6,031 bases of DNA from Acidobacteriota bacterium. Lineage in GTDB: Bacteria; Acidobacteriota; Terriglobia; Bryobacterales; Bryobacteraceae. Under the pieces are notes generated by a model. The model saw only the letters and a program-made list of their open reading frames with translations, did no database searches and had not been told where the DNA came from. This document shows, piece after piece, positions 4,808-6,031 of this stretch. The translations under genes and the position numbers were made by a program. How positions within the stretch are numbered: position 1 is the stretch's first letter; the number at the start of each line of letters is the position of its first letter. The stretch spans positions 1 through 6,031 of the forward strand of contig VFZQ01000363.1 in NCBI GenBank assembly GCA_016871135.1, read 5' to 3'.

Positions 4808-5716
4808 GCACAGGCCTCGCCGGCTCCTTTATCGGTGGAGCTGCCGGTCTGGAAGAACGCCGCGGCGTGGGTATGTGCGGTGTTGATCGGCATCTTCTTC
4901 ATCGGCGCGGGGCTTTGGAAATTGACCGATCACCTCGGCGCCGCCACGCGCATGAATCAGATGCTGGTGCCCGGCGCGCTGTCGGTGCCAACGGCGCTGT
5001 TCTTCGGAGTCGTCGAAACGTTCGGCGGCGTGTTGCTCTTCGTCCCGCGCTTCCGCCGTTGGGGCGCGGCCCTTTGCACGGGCATGTTGATCGCCTTCAT
5101 GGTCTACATGGCGTGGAACTACGCGGCGCTGAAGGGCATGGACTGCACGTGCTTCCCCTGGCTTGAGCGCGCCGTCGGACCGGCGTTTTTCTGGAGCGAT
5201 GCCGGGATGATGGCGATGGCACTCCTCGCGGGCCTGTGGGCCCCGCGCGCTGAAGGCCGCAAAGCCGCGGGCTTGATTTTCGCGTCGATCCTCGCGCTGG
5301 CCGGCGTGGCCTATGGCATCACCGAGTCGCGCCAGTCCGGCACGAAAGCGCCCGATTCGATTACCGTCGAAGGCCAGCCCTACTCGCTACAACAAGGTCG
5401 CATTCTGCTCTACTTCTATGACCCCGAGTGCTCCCACTGCGACGCCGCAGCGCGCCGCATGTCCAAGCACGCCTGGAAGTCGGTCACCGTCATCGGCCTG
5501 CCCACGCGCGTCCCGCAATTCGCGCAGTACTTCATGGACTCGACGAACCTGAAGGGCAAGAACTCGCCCGATCACGAGTCGCTCAAGAAGCTCTTCCCAT
5601 TCGGCGATCCGCCGTATGGCGTCGTGCTCGAAAACGGCCGCATGAAAGCCGGCCTCGCGCGTTTCGATGAGGCCGAGCCCGAAGCCTCGCTGCGCAAACT
5701 CGGCTGGATCGAATGA
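4805..5716 (+). CDS. MauE/DoxX-like membrane protein fused to a C-terminal thioredoxin-like domain
   Basis: 303 residues from ATG 4805, preferred because GGAAG (4795-4799) lies 5 nt upstream. ATG 4793 adds MEDS. Five membrane segments at about 19-38, 61-80, 87-106, 123-145 and 153-172. Basic clusters RFRRWG (between spans 2 and 3) and RAEGRK (between 4 and 5) put those loops in the cytoplasm, leaving D-C-T-C (113-116) and the C-terminal domain outside. The first four spans with DCTCF resemble MauE/DoxX-type proteins. Residues about 187-303 form a thioredoxin-like domain: LLYFYDPECSHC (active pair C209/C212), then FGDPPYGVVLENGR with a probable cis-Pro at 270. Known MauE proteins help mature disulfide-rich methylamine dehydrogenase subunits. 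An electron relay from the DCTC pair to the CSHC pair is my inference. The start abuts the divergent amidohydrolase gene, and the stop overlaps the next start as ATGA. Confidence 0.85.
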   Translation: MAQASPAPLSVELPVWKNAAAWVCAVLIGIFFIGAGLWKLTDHLGAATRMNQMLVPGALSVPTALFFGVVETFGGVLLFVPRFRRWGAALCTGMLIAFMVYMAWNYAALKGMDCTCFPWLERAVGPAFFWSDAGMMAMALLAGLWAPRAEGRKAAGLIFASILALAGVAYGITESRQSGTKAPDSITVEGQPYSLQQGRILLYFYDPECSHCDAAARRMSKHAWKSVTVIGLPTRVPQFAQYFMDSTNLKGKNSPDHESLKKLFPFGDPPYGVVLENGRMKAGLARFDEAEPEASLRKLGWIE

Positions 5717-6031
5717 GCGGTTTCTACCGCGTCGCGCAAGGGCTGCGGTTGAGCTCGCTCGGTATCGGCACGTATCTCGGCAATGCCGACGATGACACCG
5801 ATCGCGCCTATGAAGCGGCGCTGCATGCGGCCATCGACGGCGGCATAAACGTCATCGACACCGCCCGCAACTATCGCCGCGAGCGCTCCGAGAGAGCGAT
5901 CGCGCGCGCCATCGCCGGACGCAAGCGCGACGAACTGATCCTCTGCACCAAAGCCGGTTACCGCATCGACGGGCCCGGCCACTCGCTCGATCCCGGCTTC
6001 CTCGAAGCGAACTTGCACGCCTCGCTCGCTA
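5713..6031 (+). CDS. Aldo/keto reductase, N-terminal part, 3' truncated by window edge
   Basis: Starts at ATG 5713, overlapping the preceding TGA as ATGA, and stays open to the window end (106 residues plus one base). Seen: LRLSSLGIGTYLGN (11-24), the opening strand of the AKR barrel; A-I-D-G-G-I-N-V-I-D-T-A (40-51) with catalytic D49; N-Y-R-R-E-R-S-E (53-60) with catalytic Y54; then ELILCTKAGY with catalytic K80. The fourth tetrad residue (His) lies beyond the window. From family knowledge this is an NAD(P)H-dependent oxidoreductase of the (beta/alpha)8 barrel type acting on carbonyls or sugars; substrate unknown. Only a weak GGA (5706-5708) precedes it, so translation is probably coupled to the MauE-thioredoxin gene. 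A functional link between the two is possible but not shown. Confidence 0.9.
   Translation, partial: MSGFYRVAQGLRLSSLGIGTYLGNADDDTDRAYEAALHAAIDGGINVIDTARNYRRERSERAIARAIAGRKRDELILCTKAGYRIDGPGHSLDPGFLEANLHASLA

Noticed and set aside
4795..4902. 36-residue N-terminal extension of the amidohydrolase
   Set aside because: It would bury the signal peptide and overlap the divergent gene; no ribosome site or homology-like motif supports it.
5572..6018. 148-residue reverse open frame
   Set aside because: It is antisense to the thioredoxin domain and the aldo/keto reductase, both of which show clear motifs on the forward strand.

Overview
The window is GC-rich, gene-dense bacterial DNA with short intergenic gaps and several 1-4 nt gene junctions. 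The two related proteins encoded at 1630-2677 carry an N-terminal signature (STGPKTAEG-x-ARSAKNAL) that I recall from hypothetical proteins of Acidobacteriota (Solibacter/Bryobacter-like) and some Planctomycetes. Together with the secreted sialidase and amidohydrolase this suggests an acidobacterium. That is inference from remembered family patterns, not a database result.

Layout. (1) 1-372 (+): C-terminal end of a GH33-type sialidase with two Asp-boxes and the Tyr nucleophile region. (2) 471-1247 (+): a type II toxin-antitoxin operon in higB-higA order, preceded by an extended -10 and an 18-bp near-palindrome that is a good operator candidate. (3) 1248-1629: no recognisable gene; its right end holds an unusual TTGACA/TATAAT pair only 10 bp apart and a small hairpin. 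(4) 1630-2677 (+): two adjacent related hypothetical genes 1 nt apart. The second has an in-frame TAA at codon 26, inside its conserved N-terminal signature, followed by an otherwise intact reading frame. (5) 2687-4794 (-): a two-gene operon of an exported YtcJ-type amidohydrolase followed, with an ATGA overlap, by a small unknown single-span membrane protein. (6) 4793/4805-6031 (+), divergent from (5): a MauE/DoxX-like membrane protein fused to a thioredoxin domain, followed with an ATGA overlap by an aldo/keto reductase that runs off the window.

The most interesting points are the divergent start region at 4780-4807, where start codons on opposite strands share one CATG; the five-span MauE-thioredoxin fusion with two cysteine pairs predicted on the same side of the membrane; and the tandem family pair with a single-codon lesion under an oddly spaced promoter-like element. 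I see no CRISPR array, tRNA, rRNA or insertion sequence. No clearly new multi-gene defence or mobile system can be supported from this sequence.
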